Assembly: GCA_028023455.1 (NCBI GenBank)
Contig: JAQFVV010000027.1
Location: 10,539,845-10,603,844 of the forward strand
DNA length: 64,000 nucleotides
Direction: 5' to 3'
Source of the DNA: Epiperipatus broadwayi
Taxonomy: Eukaryota > Onychophora > Udeonychophora > Euonychophora > Peripatidae
The notes below the pieces were generated by a model. That model saw only the letters and a program-made list of their open reading frames with translations. It was not told where the DNA came from and made no database searches. Shown piece after piece: positions 45,850 through 57,904 of the stretch (position 1 is its first letter; each line of letters starts with the position of its first letter). Position numbers and translations under genes: made by a program.

Positions 45850-48300
45850 GCAGTGTTAAATGCAGTTTTCGAAAAAAGACAACTTATTAAAACTCTTGAT
45901 TGATGCCCAGCACTGCTGGACTCATGGGTATTCCAATTGGGTGCTGGGACCATATAACAAGAAAAACATACCATTCATGATTCAAACAGATGGAAGATCA
46001 TTGATCAGACCACAAATGATTAATGGAATAAAACAATATTTTCCAAGAACAACTGCACCAAGTAGCTGAACTGCCCCCCAAGATATGGTATAGCATCAAG
46101 GATAACAACTCCCACATAACATCTCAGATCAAACAATCAAATATAAACTTGAATCCCTACCAGACCACATACACCCAGGTATCCATGGAATTTCATGATT
46201 CATTCTGCTGCATCTCAATCAATTCTCAATCCCATTAATTAAAAAATGGCTAATTACCTTGCCCATGGAAATAGAAACATCTGAGAATTATACCCGATTA
46301 CAATGGTTCCTTTTTAAAAAAAAAAACACAAATCCCCCTCAGAAATTCTCCAGCCTCCAGCCCATCTTGATGACCCTGTTAATGGTCAAAGTCATCAAAT
46401 TCACAATAAAAAATGCTATACAGGAAACCAATCTCAATCATATCTCCAAAAGTCAATATGCAAGGAAGGGATCTTCTACTACAATGGCAATGTCCCACAT
46501 TAAGATTGCTGTTTGATCACCTTTGCACTCACAGGAGAACTAAACCCATAGCTGTACAGCTAGATATAGCTGCAGTGTTTGACTCCATAAGAACAGACAT
46601 TCTCCTCCAGCTTCTGTTAAAAAGCCACATGCCCAAAGCTTACATTCAGATTATTTTAAATCTGCTCAGAAACCACCAGATCTGCATCTCATTAAACGGA
46701 ACAAGTAATTTCAAACCATGCCTATCCATTCCTCAAGGCTCCCCATTAAGCCCCTCCGGTTCATTATATATATAAATCCTTTGTTAAAAGAAATAGGAAA
46801 ACACCTGCCCGGAGTCTTTGTCCCAAGCCTAAACAGAGAGATAGGAGCTCTTGCCTTCATGAATGACATCCTTGTCATTCTTCCCTCACAGAAATATCTT
46901 GGACTAATAAACACAATTTTGGATCACTATACAGCAAAATTCAGACTAAAATTTAACATTGCAAAATCTTCAGCCTGGAGACTTGTCACAGGGACTCACT
47001 TCTCTGGAGAGCTCCAGAACTTCCTTGGGACTCTCTTTCAATAAACCCCCCTTAGCAATGGCAAGGGAAGTACAAAACAACATAATTGATTCAGCAAACA
47101 AACTAATAGTATCCCTGTCCAAAGTTTATTGCTAAATATGATCCTGTTCCCCAAGATCAACTACTATCTCCCGACCATCAAACCAACTAAATAGTTTGAG
47201 GGGAGGATCAACTCATTTTGCTCTAGGCTCTTTTGGCATGGGAAAACAGTCACCATCAGCCTCATCAGAATGCATCATCCTTGTCAGTTAAATGGCCTAT
47301 CCCTTCACTCCATAAATACAACCTATTTTCAAAAATGCTATAACATATTCAGTAGCCTCTCAGAGGACATCGCAAACATCAAAGTTCTCATAGTTGTGCA
47401 ACCCACTGATCGACCATCACCCTCCAAGGCAGATTGGATCACAACACTAGATAGCCTTGTTATTATTAAGCAGCATCACAATCCTCACAATGCCATGGAT
47501 ACCAGCAAAATTAAATACTGGGATACCTACAACATTATTTATCCACAGAACCAAACACCTAATGGCAAACTCAATTTAATGAACAAAAATCTCATAAACA
47601 AATTTCAAAAGATGGAGTTTAGAAACAAAAATTCTTGGATTTCACTATCAAAATAAATCTAGAGGTGTTACCCACCAGTTGGTTTCTAACATACAAAAGA
47701 AGTTACTCTAGCATCGACCCACTCTGTCAACTATGCAAGAGAGAAAATGAAACAATAGACCATATAATACATAGATGCCCAAACCTTGCCAGCATCAGAG
47801 AACTGACATTTACCAGCTCCAAAATAAACTTCCAAACAATCACTTCAATCTGGCAATGCATTGCTACAAAAACTGTCACATGGATACGGCTCTCCATATT
47901 CTACAAATTTGTGCTCTGGACAACACACTGCAAGCTTAGCTTAGAACACCCAACTCCCAATGCTAAACAGGTCTACATCCATATGATCAACAAGATTAAA
48001 CAAAGAGATGAGGCAAATGGACCACACCACATTGTAGAAGACACATGGAATCTTCTGGACATCCCAGAACTCCACATGAAAAACAGAAATTAATTCCCAA
48101 CTCACAGTGAGACAACTCACTACTACCCATACTCAAACAATTGTGGAAACAAATTGATCAATAAGCTAAGACTAAAAATGATCCGGTTTGATGTGCAACC
48201 ATTTCTCATATCCATAGAACAATAATCAAAGGAATTCCCATGGCTTCCATCTATAACAAGAATGATATCTGTATAATCATAGTATTTAGTAAATAAATGT
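45850..48300 (+). mobile_element. LINE family B, best-preserved reverse transcriptase copy
   Basis: Order along the plus strand: MQTDGRSL and RT N-terminal segments at 45860-46070; PDHIHPGIHGISW (~46155-46195); FLFKKKNTNPPQKFSSLQPI (46300-46365); QYARKGSS (~46456-46480); motif A AVQLDIAAVFDSIR (~46550-46590); motif B CLSIPQGSPLSP (~46722-46757); motif C ALAFMNDILVILPS (~46848-46890), with the first Asp of FADD changed to Asn; RT thumb (47270-47656); Cys/His cluster CQLCKRENETIDHIIHRCPN (~47725-47785); tail to 48093 and a 3' UTR ending near AGTAAATAAATGTTTATTGG (48288). Internal stops and at least four frameshifts make it inactive. There is no endonuclease upstream, so it is 5'-truncated. Confidence 0.85.
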
Positions 48301-48549
48301 TTATTGGAAATGACTCTTGATAAACTGATAAAAGAGATGGATTGGAAGATAATCAGAGAAAAGTTTTTGTTCCTAAAATTATTTTATTATTATTGATTAT
48401 AACAACCCATATATATTTCGATAACATTTTACCTTGAAAATAAAATTATTTAAGTAGAGTCTGAAATTTTAATATTTTGAAAAAATATGTTAAAACTAGT
48501 TTATTTAAATACAAGTATAAGTAATATACTTGGTGTTTAGATATAATAT

Positions 48550-48670
48550 AAAGAATTCAAACCCAAACTTTCAAGCTCCCTTCAGCTATCCATGTATATT
48601 ACTTGTATAGAATAAAGTGAATAGCTAAAGGGATCTAGAGACTCTGTGTTCAAATCCCCTATATTAAAAC
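48550..48670. repeat. Inverted pair of tRNA-like half-units
   Basis: GAATAGCTAAAGGGATCTAG, then GTGTTCAAATCCCC (48618-48662, plus), and on the minus strand GGATAGCTGAAGGGAGCTTG, then GGGTTTGAATTC (48597-48553), are inverted relatives. Each has an A-box-like GATAGCTRAAGGG and a B-box-like GTTCAAATCC/GGTTTGAATTC. It looks like a foldback SINE or paired tRNA pseudogenes. Confidence 0.4.
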
Positions 48671-48728
48671 TAATTTAGTAAATCAATAACAAATTGCTCA
48701 TAGTGGGCAAATCATTCAACATTTTATG

Positions 48729-49480
48729 TTAGAAATTTAAACATTCCAAATGGGATAGGTTAAAAGAGAATATTTCTCTAGTGTAAATTTTTATTACACC
48801 AACTTTCAAGCAAGGTAGGAAATGTTTTCTGTTCACTTTTAACACCTTGAGGAGGGATGTAATCATAAACATATAATGAGACATGTGAACCAACATGCTA
48901 AACAATCTATCTAATTCACACAAAATCCTCTCGCATTGGATAGATTGTGAGTTTCTAAATGAACACAATATATGCTCTATCTTATGATTTTTTTATCCAA
49001 TATTTCCATTTTTTAAATAAAAATGAGAGCATGGTCTGTTGAAATAGCCTTAGGCTTCCCAATGAATACAAATTGAAAATTTGTAGGCATTTTATTACAC
49101 TTTTACTGTTAGCTTTTATAACAGGGTACACAATACAAGCTTAGAGAAAACATCATATGTGACTAATGTAAATTTATATCTCTCAAATAATGATAATGGA
49201 CCATAAAAATATATCTATATGTAACTATGATAATTAGGTAATATTGGCTGTAATATGCTAGCATATAATTGATTAGCATACTTGCATTTTAGACTAATTT
49301 CACAATATTTAAGTCTATTTAATATGGAGGCATTCATATCAGGCCAATAGAATAGTCTGCATACAATCTATTATACCTTTCTTGGCTTGTGAGGCCCATA
49401 AATACAATAAATGCAAAAAATTAATTTACTCCTTATACAGGAAAGTGTTACAATTTTCTATAATTGATCATTGTTTTCCC
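48729..49480 (-). pseudogene. Gypsy integrase remnant
   Basis: The minus strand translates, with frame changes, to GPHKPRKV, then SIGPDMNASILNRLKYCEIS and LKCKYANQLYASI (~49400-49250). This matches the integrase HHCC zinc-binding region (GHFGxxKT...FYWPxMxxxIxxYVxxCxxCxxxK). The second Cys position is displaced or mutated. IYFYGPLS (~49200) resembles the start of the catalytic core (DFxGPLP). The 48729-48968 frame lies downstream and would be the C-terminal part, but I recognise no motif in it. Confidence 0.6.
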
Positions 49481-49789
49481 TAATTTTGTAGTGCTACAAA
49501 TTTTGAAAGATTCTATCTCAATATTTATTTATTATCAATCATTCTTTTTATTGCTTTAGATTCTACCTTATCAACTAAATATTTAATAGTAATATATAAT
49601 TTAGAATATTATAGTTGTAATTCTAATAAATTTTTAAAATCATTCTCAACTGAAACATCAATTTTTAAAGAAACAACTGTAATAAAGAGATAATCTGTGT
49701 TTAAGTGATACAGTTCCACCTTAACTTGATCCCTACTTAAAATATCAGTTAAGACATTATCTTGGCCTTTGCAATATTGTATCTTATCA

Positions 49790-50060
49790 TTAAATTGTTG
49801 AAGAAATAAACTCCACCTAACTAAGCTTTAATTATTCACATAACTCCAATTAATAAACTCTAGGATTTTATGATCAGTAATAATTAAAATTACTCTAGAC
49901 TCTAATAAATACGTCAGAGTTTCTGAAAGGCCCACACCACATCTAATACTTCCTTTCTGTTGTGGTATAATGCAATTCCACACATTTCAATAGACTACTT
50001 AGCAAGACACATGTTTTTGGCTCATGATCTAGCTGAAATGAAATTGCTTCTAGTTCATAC
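49790..50060 (-). pseudogene. Gypsy RNase H remnant
   Basis: CGIALYHNRKEVLDVVWAFQ (~49985-49920) corresponds to the YSxxEKEALAxVWA motif. ILIITDHKILEFINWSYVNN (~49895-49835) contains the TDHK motif of Gypsy RNase H with the usual spacing to LxxLL. Confidence 0.65.
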
Positions 50061-50199
50061 CCACTACTGTCTGTCTGCACATAAAATATTTCCTCAAAGT
50101 TAGGATAATACAAAACAACAGAATATAAAAATCTTAGCTTATATTTTGTTTAATTCTATTGAATAGTAGTTATCTGTCCATGTTCAATTTTCCGATTTC

Positions 50200-50455
50200 T
50201 TTAATAATTTTAATAAATAAATGGTGTCATAAGCAAAATTCTTATAGAATTTATGGTAAAAATTGCAGAAACCAAAGAAAGAATGCAATTGCTTTTTATT
50301 TTCTGGTACAAAAAATTCTGAATAGTTTTAATCTTATCAGGATGCAATTTTATTCTATCAGCTCCTACTACATGTTTAAGAAAATCAATTTACTTAACAG
50401 CTATTTTGCTCTTTTAAGATTAATTTTTATATTCTTCTTGCTAAAACCACTAAAC
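50200..50455 (-). pseudogene. Gypsy reverse transcriptase, post-catalytic region (3' side of insertion)
   Basis: The minus strand reads IDFLKHVVGADRIKLHPDKI, KTIQNFLYQ, then LSLVSAIF. This matches the Gypsy FLGHVVSxxGIxxDPxKIxAIxxF...LRSFLGLxNFYRxFI region. It continues the RT interrupted at ~50460 by the family A insertion. Confidence 0.7.
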
Positions 50456-50589
50456 TTTACATGTGCACCATTTTTTATGCTTACACAAGCTGTTTTCACA
50501 GAGGCTAAACTCTCCAGATAATATCACAACTTAGTGCAACTTAAAGTAACAATGGATGCAAGAATATGTGTGCAACTTATTGTCTACTC

Positions 50590-50648
50590 ATCCAATATTC
50601 CCAGACTAGTTTCTAGCTTGTGGCTTTCATCAGTGAGGAGCCTTGGAA
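50590..50648 (-). ncRNA. Type I hammerhead motif (family A, in Gypsy), intact core
   Basis: The minus strand reads CCAAGGCUCCUCA, CUGAUGA, A-AGC-CACAA-GCU-A, GAAA, CUAGUC, UGGGAAUAUUGG. Stem II AGC/GCU replaces the GGC/GCC of the 36.6 kb copy by paired changes. Stem I UCCUCA/UGGGAA has one mismatch, followed by CCAA/UUGG. The GUC cleavage site maps between 50604 and 50603. Confidence 0.65.
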
Positions 50649-50982
50649 TTGAGAGCACTGCACCTAGATCTTAGAATCTAATGCAACCTCCAGCAGCCAA
50701 CTTTTACTGTATTAGCTAACTATAAAGTTTTAAATCCAAAATGAAAACACAAAAATGTTTTCAATCCAAGCTCATCAGCTTGTATAATTATATACATCTG
50801 AACGCAGTTCAGCATCCATATTTTTGACATCTTTGGTTCTTTAATAACCACAGACACCATAAGCCTATTGCACAGGATGGATATTAAATCACTATACATC
50901 ACATGATCACCATTTTTTATGCTTACACAAGCTGTTTTACACAGAGGGTAAACTCTCTATACAGTAGCACCACTCAGTGTAA

Positions 50983-51045
50983 GCCAAAGCTCCTCACTGA
51001 TTAAAACCACAAGCAAGAAATTAGACTGGGGATATTGGATGAGTA
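50983..51045 (+). ncRNA. Degenerate hammerhead motif (family A, inverted tail)
   Basis: CUCCUCA, CUGAUUA (G8 to U), AAACCACAAGCAA, GAAAUUAGACUGGGGAUAUUGG. The core, stem II and the triplet are all damaged. Confidence 0.5.
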
Positions 51046-51149
51046 GGCACTAGATGGGGATTTTATGCACATACCTTCTTCCATCTATTGAGACTTGCAC
51101 TGAATGGTGCTACTGTGTAGAGAGTTAGCCTCTGTGATGAAGATGCTCA

Positions 51150-51705
51150 GAGATATTTTCTGAAGCAATTACAACATCATCCACATAAATGATAATAATA
51201 TTTTTAACTTCATCTGATAAAACATTATCCAAACACCTGATTAAATCAGCTCCACTAGTTATTAACACATATAAATAAACTTTATATTTGAAAGCTGTAT
51301 GCTTCTGATCACTATTATGTAAGTATATTTGTAATAGGTAGCAATTAGTCTATGGTAAATTTTTTTTTACCCTTAAAACAGATTAATAATTCTTGCAAGT
51401 GGAAGAAACATCATATTCTGGAATAGTTAATTGATTCCAGAACCTTGCATCTAAGCATATGCAAACAAATCCATCCTTTTTATGGATCCCCACTAATTAA
51501 TTATTATAAGCTATGGGGAAATTTCTGGTTATTTTCCACTCTATCACCTGATTAATTTGTTTTTGTATCTCAACCCTAAGTGGTAAGGGATATGATAACT
51601 TTTGCATTGAAATGAACTATTGTCCTTTAAATGTATCCTAGGTACATATCCTTTAATTATATCAGACTTCCTGGAAACCAAATATTTGTATAAACATAAT
51701 AATTG
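51150..51705 (-). pseudogene. Gypsy reverse transcriptase, N-terminal and catalytic region
   Basis: The minus strand reads SYPLPLRVEIQKQINQVIEW (~51610-51545), equivalent to the RxxPxxxRExVxxQIxEMLxxGII segment of Gypsy RT. It is followed by GIHKKDGFVCICLDARFWNQ and LTIPEYD (~51490-51420), the VxKKDGxxRxCxDYRxLNxxT motif. The catalytic box IIYVDDVVIAS is at ~51195-51163, with both Asp residues intact. Frame breaks lie between these blocks. Reverse transcription of the element's RNA would be its role in an intact copy. Confidence 0.75.
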
Positions 51706-51939
51706 TAAAAATTCTTCCCTAAAACTGTTAATTTATTAGATTCCTGCAATTTAATTTTTAAATCTAATTCTGTCTCCTGGATAATCAATAAGCTAAAACC
51801 CTACCACCCAATTAAACTTTCCCTATTAACATAATCAATTATACATTATACTTATTCACAAATCTGAATCTATAATAATCTCATGAATGAATCCTGCCAT
51901 AATTTAAATATATGCTCAACATTAACATAAATTAATTTA

Positions 51940-52320
51940 CATTCATATCGGCCTTTCAAGCCAAATTGTGCAAACGCTTTTGCGAGTGTTAAATAATAAA
52001 TGAATACCCTCTGACCAAACAAGATATAGAATTTATGCAGGAATAAAAGGAATCCTCTTATTCCTATGACTCAAATATTTATATATGAGCAAATCCGAAG
52101 TACTGGCACAGGAGGTGTGACTATAGAACAGTCACTTTAAATTACTATATATAACGTATGAATGAATGACGCCGTTGAAATTTACTAGAATTTACTGAAC
52201 GTCAGGATTCCTTTTATTCCTGCATAAATTCTATATCTTGTTTGGTCAGAGGGTATTCATTTATTATTTAACACTCGCAAAAGCGTTTGCACAATTTGGC
52301 TTGAAAGGCCGATATGAATG
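51940..52320. mobile_element. 381-bp MITE with ~120-bp terminal inverted repeats, TA target site
   Basis: CATTCATATCGGCCTTTCAA at 51940 is repeated inverted ending at 52320, and the arms stay nearly identical for over 110 bp (…GCGAGTGTTAAATAATAAAT, …CAAACAAGATATAGAATTTA). TA flanks both ends (51938-51939, 52321-52322). The high arm identity suggests relatively recent activity. The GAGTGTTAAATAATAA block links it to 13483-13655. There is no transposase, so it would depend on a Tc1/mariner-like source (TA target, inference). Confidence 0.85.
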
Positions 52321-52362
52321 TAATTACAATTGTATACAGACGCTATAAAAATAAATGCTGAT

Positions 52363-52557
52363 TTATAAATTAATTTGTATATTTAGCCATACCTGGAGAC
52401 CAAACAATTTAGCTTTACACCTATTAGCTAGGGTGATATATGTTTGTTTTAATGGTATTACAGAAACTTGCAAATCTATTTCTGTAATTTTAATAAATAA
52501 ATTTTTTGAAATGATTGAGATCTGGCTACTAGTATCTAGCAGAGCTTTTACTAACAA
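52363..52557 (-). pseudogene. Gypsy aspartic protease remnant
   Basis: A 64-codon minus frame starts MLVKALLDTSSQISIISKNL, the retropepsin active site hALLDTGS-x-SxI, with the active-site Gly changed to Ser (DTSS). The following TYITLANRCKAKLFG matches the flap/second half pattern. It lies between the gag remnants and the MITE/RT as expected for pol. Confidence 0.75.
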
Positions 52558-52599
52558 CCCTTAAACTGTAATATTAATTTCTGGACAGATATTAAGCAT

Positions 52600-54718
52600 A
52601 TAATTTTTAAGCAACATATTAAAATCAGTATCTTCAGCATCAAAATTTAACAGACTAATATAGTTCATAATGTAATTGCTCTCCAAATTAATAATGACAC
52701 TAGGCTTCTGCAGTGAGGAACATTCTGATGAGATATGATTTAGTTTAATGGACTATATTTAAGCCTAACCCCTAACATTTTCACAGGAGTATTCTGTTAG
52801 TTGCTGACAGGATAACTGCTGGTTACACTTGCATGCCTTTATTAATCACTATTATTTCTATTATTAGACAAATTATTATTCTGATAAGGTAATCTTTTAT
52901 TATATATTTTATTTAGAAAGGGGTTTATATATTCTATTATTTCCATTTCCCCTATTTTTACTGATCCTTATATGTAAGTATGATTTGCGCTAAAGATGTA
53001 TAAACACACAAAGCTGACTTTTTAAAATTTTTTATATATTAAAACAATGATGCAAGTGTGGCTGAGCTCTTTCAAGGGACACAGCCTCATAGTCATAGCC
53101 ATATTGGGAAACATTATAAGCATTATTTTTCCTTTGCCTCACTTACCTCCAAAGTGCCTAAAATTTCTGACATTTCTTCCACTGTGTTTTTATCAGCAGT
53201 AATTAAAGTCTGCTTGATATGTCTAGGGAAGTTTCATCTTATTATCCAGACAATCTGGTTTTCCAATAACAGAAATGCAGTCCACATTTTTAATTTAGCT
53301 GCCTGCATCCAGAAGGACTGGATATAATTTTCCGTGTTAAGACTATATTTATCTTGGCTAATTTAATGCCTAACATTATTTAGTTTGTCTTCTTTTCAGA
53401 AACTATTCATCAAGATATATTTAAAATCTCCATAAGTCTTGGGCTTATGGAATAAAGACTCCCACCAGTGTTTAGCACAGATGGTTACTTGCTATTGCTA
53501 ATTTCTCTACTTCATTTAACCTATTTAAAGAGAATAGCTGTTCTAATTCACCTAAATATTCAATTCAATTTTTATCAATCATACTCCCATAAATATTTTT
53601 AAATTGACTAAATTATGACTATAATATTTGTTTTTTCTTGATTATTATCTAATTCATTCACCTGTCTACTAGTAGTTTATTATTGATAAAGGTGTAATTT
53701 CATTATAGTTATCATCTGTATAATTATTTTTAAAATATATTTTTTCTCTAAAATGAGTAAGTTTATGATCTCCAATTCTATAATCTTCCTTCTGTTTATC
53801 ACTACTGAGATTTATTTCTGCCATTTTATGTTCCATTTCTATAATTTGACTACAATAATTCTTCGCTTGAATCTTTAAAGATTTTTGCAATTCTTAAATA
53901 ATTGCTTTTTTAGTATCTTCTAACTTTTCATAAATAATCTCTTCATACCTTTTAGCAATATTTTCTATTTCTTCTTATTTCATATACTCATTACTAATTA
54001 CTTAATCTTTTGTATTCCTTATGCTACTTTGGGCCTCTTTAAATTTTTTCTGTAGTTTTCTTATCTCATTTTCAGATTTACCCTGCTTTTTAACTAACTC
54101 TTTGTGCTCTGTATTTGATTTTATTTTTAATGGCATCAAATTCTGTCTGAATATAATGTTTATTGGCTTAATATAATTTACTTTGGTCTGGACTTTCATT
54201 TTCAAATTGTCATTTGCATTTACTAATTTATTAACTTTCTTTACAACCTTTTTATAGTCATTTTGGTTTGCTTTAATTTTATTATCTAAATTCTTAAACT
54301 CTTTTTCAAATTTTTCCTTTGCCTGGTCTAATGTATTCTCAAGTTTCATTCACTCTGACTGTAACTCTATGAATCTCAAATCACATTTTTCATCAGATTG
54401 TCTCAACTTAATAGCTAGCTCATATTTAAATTTATTGAATCTTGCATTAGATGTGTCAAATTTACTATTAAATTTATGTTTTAACACTCTAAAATTTTCA
54501 TTAAATTCTTCAAATTTTTTATCAGAATCTTCTTTTTAAAAATTTTTCAAATTTTTTATTTAATCCTTCAAACTTATTTTTTAATTCCTTGGTATCTACT
54601 TTTTGCTCTTCAATTTTTTTTGCAGAATCTGCATTTGTTCTTCAAATTTTCTGGGAATTATTTTCAAGCAATCAGACATACTCATCTCAGACCCTATTTC
54701 TAAATTAGTAGCCTCCAT
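52600..54718 (-). pseudogene. Gypsy gag-like protein, broken into several frames
   Basis: Starts MEATNLEIGSEMSMSDCLKI at 54718 and continues through several frames (54349-54002, 53890-53669 and on to ~52600). The N-terminal half is very Lys/Glu-rich with long heptad-like stretches (KEFKNLDNKIKANQNDYKK; NEIRKLQKKFKEAQSSIRNT), so a long coiled coil is likely. Near the end a Cys-rich segment (ACKCNQQLSCQQ; ISSECSSLQKP) may be a degraded zinc knuckle. Gag identity follows from its position upstream of protease-RT; no capsid motif is secure. Confidence 0.6.
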
Positions 54719-54830
54719 AATTTTAATTTTAATATCAATATATATAAAAATGTATAAATGATAAATTGTCTGCATTAATAAAGAATATTTTATCAATGTT
54801 TATTCCTTAACCAATATTAATCATTTGAAG

Positions 54831-55000
54831 ACCTATGGAAGAAATATTATTCCAAATCATTCTATGTACATATACACACAACTAAATTTTATAATTTATT
54901 ATAAATCGAATATGAGATTTGTTGGCACTTGGTAAAATCATAGATATAGTTGTGTGTATATATATGTGTTGATAAAAAATTAGCTTAGTAGGCTAGTTTT
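54831..55000. other. Probable leader/LTR edge of the Gypsy element
   Basis: Contains a palindrome-like pair of CACACAACTA and TAGTTGTGTG around 54876 and 54949. LTR borders could not be fixed without a second LTR. Confidence 0.25.
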
Positions 55001-55410
55001 TTGTGAGAGATGGTTGTTTGAGGTAGTGGGTTGGCTAGCAGACTTAGTTTTCCAGAGTTAGAGAGAGCTCCCATAAACATCTAAAGAAAGTTAAAGAGAC
55101 AAGTCCAGCAGGTACTCTATAGTTCATTACAGAGAAGTTTTGATTCACTTGAAGACAGTATCAACTTCCAAAGAATCAATTACCCTGCACAGATGTGTTC
55201 TAGAAGACAGTTTGCTTGCCTGAAGTATATCCAATCTTGGACAGAAGGGGATCACTACAGTTACCTGATTATACCTTTCCTGATGATGACAATCCTGGAC
55301 TATACCTGTCTTACCAAGAAAAAGTTTGCTGAAGAATTAGTTATATGTATGCTGTTTCAGCTATATGCAGAGAATCACAGATAATTGTATATATATAATG
55401 GTGAGTAGCA
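55000..55410 (+). other. GC-richer, transcript-like segment ending in a donor-like GTGAGT
   Basis: About 400 bp of less AT-rich sequence after a TATATATATG run, ending ATGGTGAGTAG (~55398), which resembles a 5' splice donor. The 63-codon ORF inside matches no family I know. The 61.2-61.68 kb segment has the same layout (TATATAAAG, ~480 bp, AGGTAAAG). Confidence 0.25.
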
Positions 55411-57455
55411 TTATATATGAGAATCAAAATTTAAATAATTTCTTTAGTTAAAAATGACATTTTAAAAGTTATATATATAGAGAGAACAATATTATTTTAC
55501 ATCATTTAAAATCTATATTTTTAAAAAAGATAAAACAATTAAATAATTTTGCATGAATTTGAATTAAGAAGAAAAGCTAAGAGTCAAGAATTGATTGATG
55601 ATTCTTTTTTTTTTTAAAAAGAAATAATTAAAAAAGCAAATTTAATTAATCTTAACCTATCAAAAATTGATATATTTTTTAAAAAGAGTAAAATGTTATT
55701 AAAGAATTAATAACTAATTCATATTACTTTATATATATGTATGAATTTTATATATATTCAACAGGGAATTAATTATGAAAATGTCAATTTCATTTATTAT
55801 TTTGACAAATTTAAATAAATTTGTAAATTATTATACTTCATGTCTGTGTGATTATATATGTGTGTTTTTATGTAAACCTAGTATGAGGTATTTATATCAT
55901 GTATCTTAAAATGGTAATCATTTATTGTATTTATATGACAATTAAAATATATTCATCAATTGTACCACACAACTATGTGAAAGTATCAATGTGTGTCAGA
56001 TAGACACTTATATGTAAATTTTAATCATTTATTTCATTATTGAATGATAATTCAAATATTTTATATTAAATGAATTATACAGTGCATCAGTACAATGATA
56101 TATATAACTTGGTATGAGGTATTTTATATCATTTAAAAATGATAACTTGGTGTCATTGAATATGACTATTTTTTATTATTTTATAACAATTCAAATATGC
56201 TCAGGAATTATTAAGCCACATATCTGGGTGCTGACTGGGTTTTAAGTAAACTTATTGGAACATATATGTAAACCACAATATAATAATTTGAATTTTGTAT
56301 ATTAATCATGTAAATCACAATGTGAAATTTTTTTAATTGTATATTAATCAAAATCAGAGGCTTAATTTATATGTGTAGTTGAATTCTAAAAATCTTAATA
56401 TCATTTTTAATTGTTATAAATAAATTTATATATTATTATTAAAATTATTCCAGTGACTTAATTCTAAATGGTTTTTAGATTATTATATATTGCATCATCT
56501 CTTGATCACAGCAACAGTTATAGAGCTTTTGTTCTCTGAGTTAGGTTTATGCATAATGGTCTTATATATAGAAGGGAATGATGATGATATTCCCATCAAA
56601 TGTCAATCATCATTATTCTAGTTGGCACAAAGAGAATATTCTTTAAAGCCCATGCACTACATTTTATTTAGTTTAGTCTTCTATTAGAACTTAAGTTATA
56701 GTTGGCCACTACTTTAATGGTGTTAAGTGGCCAAAGCATTAATGATGATCAGCATGTTTTAATATCCCAGTATTAGTATTTTTATGATTATATATTTTAT
56801 GGATGATCACTTAGTTTTTGAACCCAAATTAATTGTTTAAATAATTGCCCAAACTGGCAAAGACTAAATAATTAGTCTGGTCTACAGTAGACCCATTTCA
56901 AATTCAGTCACAAGATTTACTATTAATTTACTTTTATTGATGATCATTTGTGGTGTTGAATGAGTACTACCTTTACTTATTGATAATGCTGGTGTATGGT
57001 TACTATAGGGAGTTAGCTAGGCTGATCTCACAGAGATACTAAGATCTCTTATACTCCTGTAATATATAAAATTTATATATTTTTGTGATTATATTAAAAT
57101 ATACTTTAAATTTCATTATTTTAATATATTTATTTTTGAACTGGAGTTGATGATGATTTTGATCACCCCAGGTTTACCTATATTTCCCCCATCCTCTTAT
57201 AATATATACATAATATAAAAGAAAATGCTAATTTGTCCCAGTTAGTCTGCTGATTGTTTATAAACAAATAAAAATAAATTATTAAATGACAATTTATTAT
57301 AATTGTTTAAATGCAACTTTAGAGTTAGTTATTAAAATTTTCTTTTCAGTAATTATATATTTATATATTTTCTTGCACATACTTATATATATATACTAAA
57401 TAATCTTTATAAATAACAGCAATAATAATACTAATAATAATTATATAAATAATAG
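55411..57455. other. AT-rich gene-free stretch
   Basis: No coding sequence. Short ATATGAGGTATTTATATCAT-like blocks recur near 55880 and 56110, and AATCATGTAAATCACAAT-like blocks near 56270-56350, suggesting old local duplications. Confidence 0.4.
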
Positions 57456-57458
57456 CAA

Positions 57459-57705
<247 letters not shown>

Positions 57706-57904
57706 GCAAACAAGCTGTTTGGACACCAATCAATATTTTTACACAAAGAATTCTACATTCTTTACATTACTTTTATTAAATTTAGGTAAAGAAAATCCAT
57801 AAAATGATATTTTAAAATACAGTAATTCCTAAGAGCTTGTTTCTTTTAAAAATATCTGAATTTCATTTAACAAATAATCCTTGATGATTTATAATAAGAG
57901 TTTT

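Larger units (their letters stand above)
50461..51130 (-). mobile_element. Hammerhead repeat family A inserted in the Gypsy RT
   Basis: A unit from ~50461 runs through a minus-strand hammerhead (50590-50648). It repeats its start at ~50905 (TTTTTTATGCTTACACAAGC at ~50470 and ~50915), then switches to an inverted tail with a second, degenerate plus-strand motif (50983-51045). Gypsy RT coding flanks both sides: the YVDD block at 51175-51187 and FLKHVV from ~50420 downward. It is therefore a younger nested insertion. Confidence 0.75.
48700..54830 (-). mobile_element. Ty3/Gypsy LTR retrotransposon remnant (minus strand), nested with a MITE and a hammerhead repeat
   Basis: Reading leftward, the domain order is gag (54718 to ~52600), protease (~52557-52363), RT (~51700-51150 and ~50460-50200), RNase H (~50050-49790), integrase zinc-binding domain and core start (~49480-49170). 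Protease-RT-RNH-IN is the Ty3/Gypsy order. Two later insertions split it: MITE 51940-52320 between protease and RT, and family A repeat ~50461-51130 inside RT. I could not identify LTRs; a possible PBS-like TGCCAACA lies upstream of gag near 54925. All frames are broken. Confidence 0.8.

Noticed and set aside
45860-48093. Set of overlapping host genes
   Set aside because: The consecutive frames read one continuous LINE reverse transcriptase with frameshifts, with motifs in the correct order.
48700-55400. Defined LTR pair for the Gypsy element
   Set aside because: I compared both flanks by eye and found no convincing direct repeat; borders are left open.
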